The translations under genes were made by a program, and so were the position numbers. The notes below the pieces were generated by a model. The model made no database searches. It was not told where the DNA came from and saw nothing but the letters and a program-made list of their open reading frames with translations. Of a stretch of DNA of 51,480 nt, positions 41,805 through 50,621 are shown in pieces; position 1 is the first letter of the stretch, and each line of letters begins with the position of its first letter. Source of the stretch: Luteimonas mephitis DSM 12574 (GTDB lineage: Bacteria; Pseudomonadota; Gammaproteobacteria; Xanthomonadales; Xanthomonadaceae); assembly GCF_000422305.1 (NCBI RefSeq), contig NZ_AULN01000020.1, positions 1 to 51,480 of the forward strand, given 5' to 3'.

Positions 41805-43036
41805 GCCAGAACACTCCTCCCGGACAGAATGATCCCCACGGCCAGTCGGCGCAGGACTCCCGCGGTACGGGTCAGTTCGGCGAAGGGGCGAATCCGTACT
41901 TCGCCGGCCATCAGGAGCAAGGCGCTCCCGACCTGGATGCGAACGCGCCGTTCCTGCGCTCGAACGAAGACCAGAGGTTGAACCGCAAGGCGCTTGGCTT
42001 TCTCGCGGGCATCATCCTGCTGCTGGTGGTGGCGGCGATTTTCATCTACAGGAGTGCGACTTCCGGCGAGGAAGAAGAGCGGCGGCCGGTCGAAGAGCAG
42101 GTCGTGATTCCCGAACTGCCGCGCGAACTGCCGCAGCCGACCCCACCCATCGAGCTCGCCCGGACTCCCGAACGCGAGGAACCCGAGTTGCCACCACTGC
42201 CGATGGGCGACAGCTCGCGAATGCCGCAGCCGGGGCCGGGCGACCTTGCGCAGCAGCCCAGGCAATCAACGCTGATGGAGCGCAGGATGGCCAGCACCGC
42301 CGGGGCACAGCAGCAGGAATCTGGCGCCGAATCCCAGGCGCAGGATCCTTTCGTCCAGGCCATGCTGCAGGCCAACGGTCTGGCGCCTGCGAAGGCCGAA
42401 TCCAAGCCTTCCAACGAGAAAGGTACGGCGCAATTCCTGAACAACCCCGACGCGCTTCTCGTCAGGGGGACATACATCCGCTGCGTGCTTGCGATGCGCA
42501 TCGTGACGGACATTCCCGGGTTCACCTCGTGCGTGGTGGCCGAGCCGGTCTACTCGTTCAATGGCCGCAGGACGCTCGTTCCCAAGGGGTCCAGGATCCT
42601 GGGGCGGTATGACACGGATGCTACCGGCCCGCGCGTGGCCGTGATCTGGGACCGCATCACCACACCGACGGGGATCGATATCAACATGGTCAGTCCCGGT
42701 GTCGATGGCCTCGGCGGTGCGGGGCATCCTGGCGACTACAGCGCGCACTGGCCCAGCCGGATTGCCTCGGCTCTTCTGATCAGCCTGATCAGCGACGGGT
42801 TCAAGTACGCCGGCGAGAAGAACGGCCCCAGGACCACCGCCTATTACGGCAATGGCGCGGTGGTCGAGCAACCGTTCGAGAGCAACACGGCGCGGGCGAT
42901 GCAGCGACTCGCCGACCAGGCGGTCGAACGCAGTGCCAGCCGACCCGCGACGGTCACGGTCAACCAGGGCACCGTGCTGAACGTATACGTCGCCCAGGAC
43001 ATCGACTTCACGGGAGTGCTGCCTCGCGTCAATTGA
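41801..43036 (+). CDS. virB10: VirB10 core-complex protein
   Basis: A 411-residue protein that spans both membranes. A cytosolic Gln/Gly-rich N-terminus is followed by a transmembrane helix at about 65-84 (LGFLAGIILLLVVAAIFIY). A Pro/Glu-rich linker (VIPELPRELPQPTPPIELAR) follows, then the TrbI/VirB10 barrel domain: LLVRGTYIRCVLAMRIVTDIPG, SFNGRRTLVPKGSRILGRYD, and AVIWDRITTPTGIDI. The end is VLNVYVAQDIDFTGVL. The antenna helices that form the outer-membrane pore lie around HWPSRIASALLISLISDG. The start is GTG 41801, inside the virB9 stop, with GAAGGAAC upstream; the longer frame upstream is a virB9 shadow. Confidence 0.95.
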   Translation: MSQNTPPGQNDPHGQSAQDSRGTGQFGEGANPYFAGHQEQGAPDLDANAPFLRSNEDQRLNRKALGFLAGIILLLVVAAIFIYRSATSGEEEERRPVEEQVVIPELPRELPQPTPPIELARTPEREEPELPPLPMGDSSRMPQPGPGDLAQQPRQSTLMERRMASTAGAQQQESGAESQAQDPFVQAMLQANGLAPAKAESKPSNEKGTAQFLNNPDALLVRGTYIRCVLAMRIVTDIPGFTSCVVAEPVYSFNGRRTLVPKGSRILGRYDTDATGPRVAVIWDRITTPTGIDINMVSPGVDGLGGAGHPGDYSAHWPSRIASALLISLISDGFKYAGEKNGPRTTAYYGNGAVVEQPFESNTARAMQRLADQAVERSASRPATVTVNQGTVLNVYVAQDIDFTGVLPRVN

Positions 43037-43064
43037 CGCGGGCAGTCATTACACGGAGCCGGGC

Positions 43065-44102
43065 ATGGACGCCGACAACACTCCCCTGGCCAGGATTTCC
43101 AACGACTTCCTGGATTACCAGTACGAAGTCCTCGGCATCCTGGGATACATGGCGTCTCCGGACGTCACCGAGATATGCATCAATCGCCCCGGTGAAGTGT
43201 ACCTCGAGGGTGCGGGCGGCTGGAGCCGCGTCGAAGTCCCGAACCTCACGTTCGAACGGGCGCGCCAGTTCTGCACGGCCGTGGTGAACGAGAGCAATAC
43301 AGGGCAGCGCATCACCGACGCCGATCCCGTAGTGTCGCTGACGTTCCCGACGGGGCAACGAGCGCAGTTCGTGATTCCGCCGGCGTGCGACGCGGGCAAG
43401 GTGTCGATCACCATCCGGTTGCCGTCGAAGCAGACAAGAACCCTGCAGCAGTACCAGCAGGATGGCTTCTTCGACGAAATTCTCGATGCCACCGACGAAC
43501 TGAGCGACCACGATCGCGAGCTGCTGGAGCTGCGACGAAGCAGCCAGTTTGCCGAGTTCTTCAGGAAGGCGGTCCACTACCGCAAGAATATCGTCGTATC
43601 CGGCGCGACCGGCAGCGGCAAGACCACGTTCATGAAATCGCTGGTGAACCACATCGCCGACGACGAGCGCCTGGTGACCATCGAGGATGCCCGTGAACTT
43701 TTCATCACCCAGCCCAACGTGGTGCACCTGCTGTACTCCAAGGGCGGCCAGAGCGCGAGCAATGTCACGGCCAAGAGCTGCATGGAGGCCTGCCTGCGAA
43801 TGAAGCCCGACCGCATCATCCTGGCGGAACTGCGTGGCGACGAATCCTTCTACTTCATCCGCAACTGCGCGTCCGGACATCCCGGCTCGATCACGAGCTG
43901 CCATTCCGGCAGCACCGCGCAGACATGGGACCAGCTCGCGCTGATGGTGAAAGCCTCTGCAGAGGGAGCGGGGCTGGAGTTCTCGGTCATCAAGCGTCTT
44001 CTGATGATGACCATCGACATCCTCGTCCACATCAAGGCGCATGGCGGACGCCGCTACATCACGGGAATCGATTTCAATCCGCAGCGGGGGATCTCGGAAT
44101 GA
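43065..44102 (+). CDS. virB11: VirB11 traffic ATPase
   Basis: A 345-residue hexameric ATPase of the secretion ATPase superfamily. The N-terminal domain (LDYQYEVLGILGYMASPDVTEICI) is followed by the RecA-like domain. Walker A is SGATGSGKTTFMKSL near residues 179-193, the Asp box is RLVTIEDARELF, Walker B is RPDRIILAELRGDE-like in MKPDRIILAELRGDE, and the His box is CASGHPGSITSCHSGS. It powers pilus biogenesis and substrate transfer together with VirB4 and VirD4. ATG 43065 lies 28 bases after the virB10 stop. It closes the first virB block; 188 bases separate it from virB1. Confidence 0.95.
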   Translation: MDADNTPLARISNDFLDYQYEVLGILGYMASPDVTEICINRPGEVYLEGAGGWSRVEVPNLTFERARQFCTAVVNESNTGQRITDADPVVSLTFPTGQRAQFVIPPACDAGKVSITIRLPSKQTRTLQQYQQDGFFDEILDATDELSDHDRELLELRRSSQFAEFFRKAVHYRKNIVVSGATGSGKTTFMKSLVNHIADDERLVTIEDARELFITQPNVVHLLYSKGGQSASNVTAKSCMEACLRMKPDRIILAELRGDESFYFIRNCASGHPGSITSCHSGSTAQTWDQLALMVKASAEGAGLEFSVIKRLLMMTIDILVHIKAHGGRRYITGIDFNPQRGISE

Positions 44103-44220
44103 TTGTGCTGCGCGTTTGCATGTCTGCTGGACTGTCCGCAATCATCCGGAAGAGGGAGTCCGGCGACGATCCGACAGCGATTAGCCGCGTGGTGTTACTC
44201 GAGTACTGTGGGCGACGTCT

Positions 44221-44256
44221 CATAATGATGTCTGGCACGTGCCATGGCAGGCACGT
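44221..44256 (+). promoter_or_regulatory. Candidate control region before virB1: -10-like element and overlapping palindromes
   Basis: CATAAT at 44221-44226 is a good -10 hexamer, though no -35 is clear. Just downstream lie GGCACGTGCC (44234-44243) and TGCCATGGCA (44240-44249), overlapping perfect palindromes, and a partial repeat GGCACGT (44250-44256). The 188-base gap before virB1 contains nothing else, and the palindromes would fall at the start of the transcript. They may be an operator for a separate virB1-virB6 transcript. Confidence 0.4.
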
Positions 44257-44290
44257 AGTATTCAAGTCGGCTGAAGGATAAGGGGCGGCT

Positions 44291-45076
44291 GTGTTCCCGG
44301 GAATGGAACTCATGGGATGCCAGGATCTGGCAGTGCCTGCAGAAGTCATGCAGCACGTGGTTCGGGTTGAATCTTCATTCAATCCGTACGCGATCGGTGT
44401 GGTCGGCGGACGACTGGTACGCCAGCCCAAAACCCTGCCCGAAGCGTTGGCAACCGTCCGGATGCTCGAGCAGCGCGGGTACAACTTTTCCGTTGGCCTG
44501 GCGCAGGTCAACCGGAAAAACCTCGGCAAGTACGGCCTCGACTCCTACGAGAAGGCATTCCAGGCGTGCCCCAACCTGCAGGCCGGCGCGCGCATTCTAG
44601 CCGAATGCTATTCGCGTTCGAACGAGAGTTGGCCGAAATCCTTTAGTTGCTACTACTCCGGGGATTTCACCACCGGGTTCCGGCACGGTTACGTGCAGAA
44701 GATCTATGCGTCGATTCGCATGGCGGATTCCAGGTCGTCGGACCAGAACCTGGCCATTGATGTTGTCGACCGGAGAACGGCCGGCGCCCGGGGGCGCGCG
44801 GACTCTCCAAGCCGAATCGGGGAGCGAGGGGATGTAGAGCGGCATGCTCCAACCTGGCCCACCGATGAGCGGATTCACGATGCCGCCCCAGGAGCAGCCT
44901 TGCGCCCATCGCCAGGTATCCCCGCGCGCGTTTCACTCGTCGGGCCGGTTGCCAGTGAGGCCAGGGAGAGTCGCCCGGCAACGGCCCCGACCATCGTCGC
45001 GGCATTGCCACCGGGGACTGGTGCTGCAATCGCGGGGCGCGAGCAGGACAGTATCGATACGGCCTTTGTTTTCTAG
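44291..45076 (+). CDS. virB1: VirB1 lytic transglycosylase
   Basis: A 261-residue protein with an N-terminal SLT domain of about 150 residues. The catalytic Glu is in VVRVESSFNPYAIGVVG, and YNFSVGLAQVNRKNLGKY is the second motif of the fold. CYYSGDFTTGFRHGYVQKI completes it. It opens peptidoglycan for assembly of the secretion channel. The C-terminal 110 residues are Arg/Ala/Pro-rich and look disordered, like the processed tail of Agrobacterium VirB1. No clear signal peptide is seen at the chosen GTG 44291 (AGGGG 7 bases before); ATG 44303 is the alternative. Confidence 0.9.
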   Translation: MFPGMELMGCQDLAVPAEVMQHVVRVESSFNPYAIGVVGGRLVRQPKTLPEALATVRMLEQRGYNFSVGLAQVNRKNLGKYGLDSYEKAFQACPNLQAGARILAECYSRSNESWPKSFSCYYSGDFTTGFRHGYVQKIYASIRMADSRSSDQNLAIDVVDRRTAGARGRADSPSRIGERGDVERHAPTWPTDERIHDAAPGAALRPSPGIPARVSLVGPVASEARESRPATAPTIVAALPPGTGAAIAGREQDSIDTAFVF

Positions 45077-45138
45077 CAGTGCCGCACGGTCGTGCGGAGT
45101 TCGCAAGCTTTCCACACCACCCAACTGAGGGACCAGCA

Positions 45139-45540
45139 ATGAAAAACTCCATGAAGCAGAGCAACTTCGTCAACAAGGCCGGAGCGGCGTGGTCGGATGC
45201 CCAGAAGGCGATAATCGTCGCGTTGTTCGCGCTGATGCCGGCGTCGGCCTGGGCACAGGATGCGATCGGCGAGAACGGGGCGGTCTGCAAGTTCTTCTCG
45301 AACATCAACAACATCCTGAACATCGCGTCGATCGCGGTCGTCACCATCGCGGTGATCTTTGCCGGTTACCAGATCGCGTTCGCCCACAAGCGGATTTCCG
45401 ACGTCGCTCCGGTACTGATCGGTGGCTTGCTGATCGGTGGTGCTGCCCAGTTCGCCAAGATGCTCATGCCCAACCAGAGTGACCAGTGCCTGGGCGACAT
45501 GGCGATGCTGATCCAGTCCCTGCAGCCGATCTATGCATAA
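45139..45540 (+). CDS. virB2: VirB2 pilin
   Basis: A 133-residue prepilin. A long signal-like N-terminus ends in LMPASAWAQD, where processing near Ala39 would release a mature pilin of about 94 residues. Two transmembrane helices follow (ILNIASIAVVTIAVIFAGYQIAF and VAPVLIGGLLIGGAAQFAKML) with a basic loop AHKRISD between them, as in VirB2/TraA pilins. A C-terminal extension of about 25 residues (NQSDQCLGDMAMLIQ) with a Cys is longer than in classical VirB2. GAGGGACC precedes the ATG. The last 8 bases overlap virB3. Confidence 0.92.
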   Translation: MKNSMKQSNFVNKAGAAWSDAQKAIIVALFALMPASAWAQDAIGENGAVCKFFSNINNILNIASIAVVTIAVIFAGYQIAFAHKRISDVAPVLIGGLLIGGAAQFAKMLMPNQSDQCLGDMAMLIQSLQPIYA

Positions 45541-45838
45541 GAACGTCCTGTTCAGGGGTTGCACGCGCCCGGCCATGATCATGGGCGTGCCCTACGTTCC
45601 CTTCGCCTTCGGCGCGGGCGGGTGCTTCCTCCTGGCGGTGTACGTGAACTTCTTCTGCCTGCTGTTGCTGCCTGCCGTCATCTTCGTGATGCGGCAGATG
45701 GCGCGCAGGGACGAAATGATCTTCCGGCTGCTCGGCCTCAGGTGGCAACTCAAGCTGCGGACGCGCAACCGGGCACTGCATGACGGGATGTGGGTGTTCT
45801 CGCCCAATCTTTACCGAGGCAAGCCGGCCGGCAAATGA
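45533..45838 (+). CDS. virB3: VirB3 inner-membrane component
   Basis: A 101-residue membrane protein of normal VirB3 size. It starts with the family pattern LFRGCTRPAMIMGVPYVPF. Two closely spaced hydrophobic helices follow (FAFGAGGCFLLAVYVNFFCLLLLPAVIFVM), and a cytosolic C-terminal tail includes MARRDEMIFRLLGLRWQLKLR. VirB3 docks onto VirB4; in several systems the two are fused, but here they are separate with 10 bases between them. The start overlaps the end of virB2 by 8 bases in another frame. Confidence 0.92.
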   Translation: MHKNVLFRGCTRPAMIMGVPYVPFAFGAGGCFLLAVYVNFFCLLLLPAVIFVMRQMARRDEMIFRLLGLRWQLKLRTRNRALHDGMWVFSPNLYRGKPAGK

Positions 45839-45848
45839 CACACGCGGC

Positions 45849-48410
45849 ATGACGACGCCTGCCGATCGATTAGATCGGCAGGCCCTCCGGCAACGGATGC
45901 ATGCCAGGCGAATCCAGGGCAACACGAAGAACCAAGGCAACAGCTACCTGATGTTCAAGCCAGATACCACCATCGAAGAGTTCATTCCCTTCTCGGCCCA
46001 TGTCGCTCCGACAGTGGTCAAGACGGCGGGTGGTGATTACCTGATGGTTTGGCATCTTGGCGGTCTGCCATTCGTCGGTCGCGAGGAATGGGAGATCGAG
46101 CATCGCCACAACACATTCAATCGCCTGTTGCAGACGTTGCGCGCCCCGGATTTCGTCAATGTCGCGTTCTGGGTGCACGACATCCGGAGAAAACGCAAGA
46201 TCCGCGATCGCAGCCGGTTCGAGCAGGCATTCAACCAGGCAATGTCCGACGCCTACTTCGAAGCGCTGTCATCCCGGAAGATCATGCAGAACGAGTTGTA
46301 CCTGACCATGCTGTACAGGCCCGTTGTATCGGGCAAGCGGTTCGTGGAGAAGTCCGCCGACACAGCTTTGCTGCAGTCGCAGCAGGACCAGGCCATTGCC
46401 AAGCTGCAGGAGCTGGCAAGCAACCTCGAGGCGGTGCTGAAGGAGTACGCGCCCACCCGCCTCGGGATGTACGAGGCCCCCAACGGCATCGTGTTCTCCG
46501 AAGTCCTGGAGCATTTCGGCTATGTCCTGAACCGTGTCGACGAACCGGTTCCGGTGCTCAAGGCGCCCATCGGCAGGTACCTGCCGGTCAGCCGGCTGAT
46601 GTTCTCGGACAAGACCGGGGACTTCATCATCAACACGCCGGTGGGCGCGAACCACTTCGGCGCGATTCTCAACATCAAGGAATACTCGGACACGACACAC
46701 CCGGGCATCATGAACGGGTTGAAATACCTCGACTTCGAGTACGTCATCACCCATTCCTTCAGCCCCATGGGGCGACAGGACGCGCTGAAGGTGCTGGATC
46801 GCACCAAGGGCATGATGATCTCGTCGGGCGACAAGGCGGTCAGTCAGATCATCGAACTCGACCAGGCGATGGACCAGCTTGCATCGGGCAATTTCGTCCT
46901 GGGCGAGTATCACTTCATCCTGACCCTCTATGCCGACAGCCAGGACAGGCTTTCGCAGAACATCGCGACCGCGCGCGCCGAACTGTCGAATGCCGGTTTC
47001 GTGTCGGCCAAGGAAGACCTGGCCGTGGTGTCGTCGTTCTATTCCCAGTTTCCGGGGAACTGGAAGTACCGCACGCGCCTGGCGAACGTGAGCTCGCTCA
47101 ACTTCCTCGGCCTGTCGCCCCTGCACAACTTTGCGACGGGCAAGAAGGAGAACAACCCTTGGGGTGATTGCGTCACGACGTTGCAGACGACGAACGGACA
47201 ACCGTACTACTTCAATTTCCACGCAACTCACCCGGGCGAGAACTCCTTCGGCGAGAAGGCGATCGCGAACACCATGGTCATTGGCAAGTCCGGTACCGGC
47301 AAGACGGCCTTGATCAACTTCCTGCTGAGCCAGGTACAGAAGCTCCAGCCCTCGCCGACGATCTTCTTCTTCGACAAGGATCGCGGTGCGGAGATCTTCG
47401 TCAGGGCCTGCGGGGGCAACTACCTGGCGCTCGAGAATGGCCGATCAACCGGATTCAATCCGTTCCAGTGCGAACGCAATGCGGCCAACGTGCAGTTCCT
47501 CGCCGATCTCGCCAAGGTGCTGGCCGCGAAAAGTGTCTACACGGCGCGCGACGAGGAAGACATCTACCGCGCGGTCGAGAACATGCTCGACACGCCCATG
47601 CACCTGCGCAGCATGACGAACTTCCAGAAGAGCCTGCCCAACATGGGCGATGACGGTCTCTTCGCGCGGATGCGCAAGTGGACCGCCGGGAACTCGCTGG
47701 GCTGGGTGTTCGACAATCCGGTCGACACCATCGATCTGCAGAAGGCCAACATCATCGGCTTCGACTACACGGACATCATCGACAATCCCGAGGTCCGGAT
47801 TCCGGTCATCAACTACCTGCTGCATCGCCTCGAGGAACTGATCGACGGGCGCCCGCTGATCTACGTCATGGACGAGTTCTGGAAGATCCTCGACGGCAGC
47901 GGCGGCCTCAAGGAATTCGCCAAGAACAAGCAGAAGACGATCCGCAAGCAGAACGGGCTTGGAATCTTCGCCACGCAAAGCCCCGAAGATGCATTGCAGA
48001 GCGATATCTCAGCCGCACTGATCGAGCAGACTGCAACGCTCGTGCTGCTGCCGAACCCGAACGCAAGCCGCGAGGACTACGTCGAAGGACTGAAGCTCAC
48101 CGATGCCGAGTACCAGGTTGTCAAGAGCCTGGACGAACGGTCGCGCTGCTTCCTGGTCAAGCAGGGCCACGCGTCCAGCGTATGCCAGCTCAATCTGCGT
48201 GGAATGGATGATGCCTTGGCCGTCATTTCTGCTTCCACGGACAACATCGAGATCATGCACAACGTGCTGGAAGAGAACGCCGGTGAGCTTGGCATGAATG
48301 CCGACGAGCTGAAGCCGGAGCAGTGGCTCGAGACGTTCTATTCAATGCGCAAAGGGTCTGGAAGGAGTCAAGTAGCCGGGGAAACTCGTCTTGCGGAAGC
48401 GAGCGGCTGA
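45849..48410 (+). CDS. virB4: VirB4 ATPase
   Basis: An 853-residue ATPase, the largest T4SS component. The N-terminal half contains the VirB4/CagE domain (FVNVAFWVHDIRRKRKI, YLTMLYRPVVSGKRF, GRYLPVSRLMFSDKTGDFI). The C-terminal RecA-like half has Walker A MVIGKSGTGKTALINFLL near residues 475-492 and Walker B PLIYVMDEFWKILD near 668-681. IFATQSPEDALQSDISAALIEQ is the following conserved motif. It drives assembly and transport at the inner membrane. ATG 45849 was preferred over the longer frame that begins inside virB3. The last 25 residues (SGRSQVAGETRLAEASG) are poorly ordered. Confidence 0.95.
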   Translation: MTTPADRLDRQALRQRMHARRIQGNTKNQGNSYLMFKPDTTIEEFIPFSAHVAPTVVKTAGGDYLMVWHLGGLPFVGREEWEIEHRHNTFNRLLQTLRAPDFVNVAFWVHDIRRKRKIRDRSRFEQAFNQAMSDAYFEALSSRKIMQNELYLTMLYRPVVSGKRFVEKSADTALLQSQQDQAIAKLQELASNLEAVLKEYAPTRLGMYEAPNGIVFSEVLEHFGYVLNRVDEPVPVLKAPIGRYLPVSRLMFSDKTGDFIINTPVGANHFGAILNIKEYSDTTHPGIMNGLKYLDFEYVITHSFSPMGRQDALKVLDRTKGMMISSGDKAVSQIIELDQAMDQLASGNFVLGEYHFILTLYADSQDRLSQNIATARAELSNAGFVSAKEDLAVVSSFYSQFPGNWKYRTRLANVSSLNFLGLSPLHNFATGKKENNPWGDCVTTLQTTNGQPYYFNFHATHPGENSFGEKAIANTMVIGKSGTGKTALINFLLSQVQKLQPSPTIFFFDKDRGAEIFVRACGGNYLALENGRSTGFNPFQCERNAANVQFLADLAKVLAAKSVYTARDEEDIYRAVENMLDTPMHLRSMTNFQKSLPNMGDDGLFARMRKWTAGNSLGWVFDNPVDTIDLQKANIIGFDYTDIIDNPEVRIPVINYLLHRLEELIDGRPLIYVMDEFWKILDGSGGLKEFAKNKQKTIRKQNGLGIFATQSPEDALQSDISAALIEQTATLVLLPNPNASREDYVEGLKLTDAEYQVVKSLDERSRCFLVKQGHASSVCQLNLRGMDDALAVISASTDNIEIMHNVLEENAGELGMNADELKPEQWLETFYSMRKGSGRSQVAGETRLAEASG

Positions 48411-48513
48411 TCGGGATTGTTGTGAGAACAACGTAGGGCGGATCCTGTGCGGTATCTGTGCATCAGCATCCGAATGGATTGAACCTTCATCATGGAGTCA
48501 GGAGATCTGCGCG

Positions 48514-49335
48514 ATGGACATCAAGAAGATTGCACCCGTCAATGGCAAATCCACAGGGTCCGCGAAAGCGGGGAGGAAGGCCGCGTTGCTGGCAGCGCTT
48601 CTGGCGGCTGTCCTTCCCGTCGGGAGTGCCAACGCATTCGTTTTCCATGACGTCGTTCATACCATCCAGAACATCTTCACCCAGCTGTGGGCCGAGGCGA
48701 AGGATGCCGCCCAATACAGCTGGGACAAAGCGGAGCAGGCCCGCCACCTTGCACAGATGGTGAAGGAGTACGAGGCTAAGCTGAGTTCCATGGCGAATTT
48801 CATGGACGCTTCCATGAAGATGGGCGCAGGCTTCAAGGAGCGATCGACTGCCGACATCGCGAGAATCACAAGGGAGCGGTGTCCGGGCGCGTCGGACACG
48901 CCCAGTCTTTCGAGTCTGTGGAAGCCATTCATACCCGACATGTCCGGCGACATTGCGGAACAGCAGCTCGAGATCTGCATGCGGATTGTGTTGGCCGAGA
49001 GCGAGCGTTACAACGAACAAGTACGAATGCTCGAGCGGATCATGGAGGAAAGCGGCAAGCTTGAAAGGCTCGCCAGGGCGCGCGAAGCGATGGGTGCCGG
49101 CGCTACCTCCGGGGAAATCACAAGCAACAGCAACGACATCGAACGATTCGTTGCCCGTGGTTCGATGGACATGCAGTACACCCAAACCGTGTTGGTTGCT
49201 TATGACGGATACATCGCGTCGCTCCGGAAGGACCAACAGTATCTTGCCCAGAAGGCGATGCGCGGTGAGAACCGCGTGTTCGGCTCTGTGGTGCAAGGCG
49301 CGGTCCTGAAGGCCGCGCTGAAGATACAGGAGTAG
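48514..49335 (+). CDS. virB5: VirB5 pilus-tip/adhesion protein
   Basis: A 273-residue exported protein. The signal peptide has a long n-region (MDIKKIAPVNGKSTGSAKAGRK), then AALLAALLAAVLPVGSANA. The mature protein is nearly all alpha-helical (TIQNIFTQLWAEAKDAAQYSW, HLAQMVKEYEAKLSSMANFM and the C-terminal YDGYIASLRKDQQYLAQKAM), as in VirB5/TraC. Two Cys (RERCPGAS and LEICMRI) flank a short loop. VirB5 sits at the pilus tip. CAGGAGATC lies 7 bases before the ATG. Position between virB4 and virB6 supports the call; sequence conservation in this family is low. Confidence 0.87.
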   Translation: MDIKKIAPVNGKSTGSAKAGRKAALLAALLAAVLPVGSANAFVFHDVVHTIQNIFTQLWAEAKDAAQYSWDKAEQARHLAQMVKEYEAKLSSMANFMDASMKMGAGFKERSTADIARITRERCPGASDTPSLSSLWKPFIPDMSGDIAEQQLEICMRIVLAESERYNEQVRMLERIMEESGKLERLARAREAMGAGATSGEITSNSNDIERFVARGSMDMQYTQTVLVAYDGYIASLRKDQQYLAQKAMRGENRVFGSVVQGAVLKAALKIQE

Positions 49336-49432
49336 CGCGTGGCTGTGGGCGCTGCCAGGTTCCGAGCCGAGCATGGTTGGAACAGCGGCTGGTGCAGATT
49401 CCGATGACGAACGGTTATAGGAAGTGGAAGCA

Positions 49433-50620
49433 ATGGAACTGATCAGCGGAGTGCTTGATGCCGGTTGGCTGGGGTGGCTCCAGTATCCCATCGCCCTGTT
49501 TGAGGATACGACCAACATCGTCTTCTTCAAGCTCGTCAATGATTTTCTGCAGCATGAGATCGATCAGTTCGGAATCGAGCTGTTGGGGCGAACGCTGCGC
49601 TGGATCGGGCTGGTTGCGCTGTCGGCAATGACGATATGGATCATGCTGCAAGGCTGGCGGATCGTAACAGGGCGATCGCGGGATTCGCTGATGGCGCTGG
49701 TCAGCGATTCCCTGCGGGCAACGCTGATTGTCGGCATTGCTACCGGCATGACGTTCGGCGGTCCGCGGATCTTCGAGTTCCTCAGCAACGATGTGAACGC
49801 GGCAATCACTGCTGTCGTGACCGGCCGGGACACCGATGCCTACGACGACATCGACCGGAGCCTCGCCTATATGCAGGTTGCGCTTTCGAGCATCGACTCG
49901 ATCGACGTCGGTGAAAGCGAGATCGTGAACGAGGCAAAGAATCGCAATCTCTGGTTTACGGGAATCGGCATTGCAGGCCCTGCGATCACGGGTGGTGCGA
50001 TGCTGCTGCTCAACAAGGTGGCGATGGCACTGTTTATTGGCCTGGGGCCCATGTTCATCCTCTGCCTGCTGTTTGAGCAGACCAAGCAGTTGTTCAGTAA
50101 ATGGCTGTTCTATGGCATCGGAACGATGTTCTCGCTGGCGCTGTTGAGCGTCATGGTCGCTATTGCTTTGAAGATGGTGCTGGCAGTGTCCGCTGCATTC
50201 TGGGTGGGGAAATTCACCGGCGCGAGTACGGAAGGCGTCAACAGCATGGCGTTGCAACAAGGTGGCCTGGGGCTGATTCTGACGGCCTTGATCGTGACGG
50301 CTCCGCCGATGGCTGCGGCCTTTTTCCAAGGCATGCTGGGTGCGTTCACTCCCTATACCGCCTTCAGCAGCGATGGTGGCGCTCGTGCCTCGCGAGACGG
50401 TCGTTGGGGTGGAGGCAACAGCTATCCACCGGGGCATGGGGGGAACCCGGGTGGCGTGCAGCCAGGGTCGCAAGCACGTCTTGATAGCGATCCTCTCGCC
50501 GGTACACGTGTCGGTTCCAGCTACGCATCAGATCGCGGTGGTCGTATTGCGAGCAGAGCTGATTCATCACCGCATCAGCAGGCGGTACCTAAGAAGGAGT
50601 TCAAGTTTCCGGAGACGTGA
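49433..50620 (+). CDS. virB6: VirB6 polytopic channel component
   Basis: A 395-residue membrane protein with about five to six hydrophobic segments, including LLGRTLRWIGLVALSAMTIWIM, LRATLIVGIATGMTF and ITGGAMLLLNKVAMALFIGLG. The periplasmic loop between them has YDDIDRSLAYMQVALSSIDS. The family core LFIGLGPMFILCLLFEQTKQLFSKWLFYGIG is clear. A disordered Gly/Ser/Pro-rich cytosolic tail of about 75 residues (GGNSYPPGHGGNPGGVQPGS) follows. AGGAAG lies 8 bases before ATG 49433; a GTG at 49424 is the alternative. VirB6 forms the inner-membrane gate. Part of its middle is duplicated as a scrap at 51114-51220. Confidence 0.92.
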   Translation: MELISGVLDAGWLGWLQYPIALFEDTTNIVFFKLVNDFLQHEIDQFGIELLGRTLRWIGLVALSAMTIWIMLQGWRIVTGRSRDSLMALVSDSLRATLIVGIATGMTFGGPRIFEFLSNDVNAAITAVVTGRDTDAYDDIDRSLAYMQVALSSIDSIDVGESEIVNEAKNRNLWFTGIGIAGPAITGGAMLLLNKVAMALFIGLGPMFILCLLFEQTKQLFSKWLFYGIGTMFSLALLSVMVAIALKMVLAVSAAFWVGKFTGASTEGVNSMALQQGGLGLILTALIVTAPPMAAAFFQGMLGAFTPYTAFSSDGGARASRDGRWGGGNSYPPGHGGNPGGVQPGSQARLDSDPLAGTRVGSSYASDRGGRIASRADSSPHQQAVPKKEFKFPET

Positions 50621-50621
50621 G

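Noticed and set aside
48417..48432. Hairpin GTTGT-GAGA-ACAAC after virB4 as a terminator
   Set aside because: The stem is only five base pairs with no T-run, and virB5 follows closely in the same direction.
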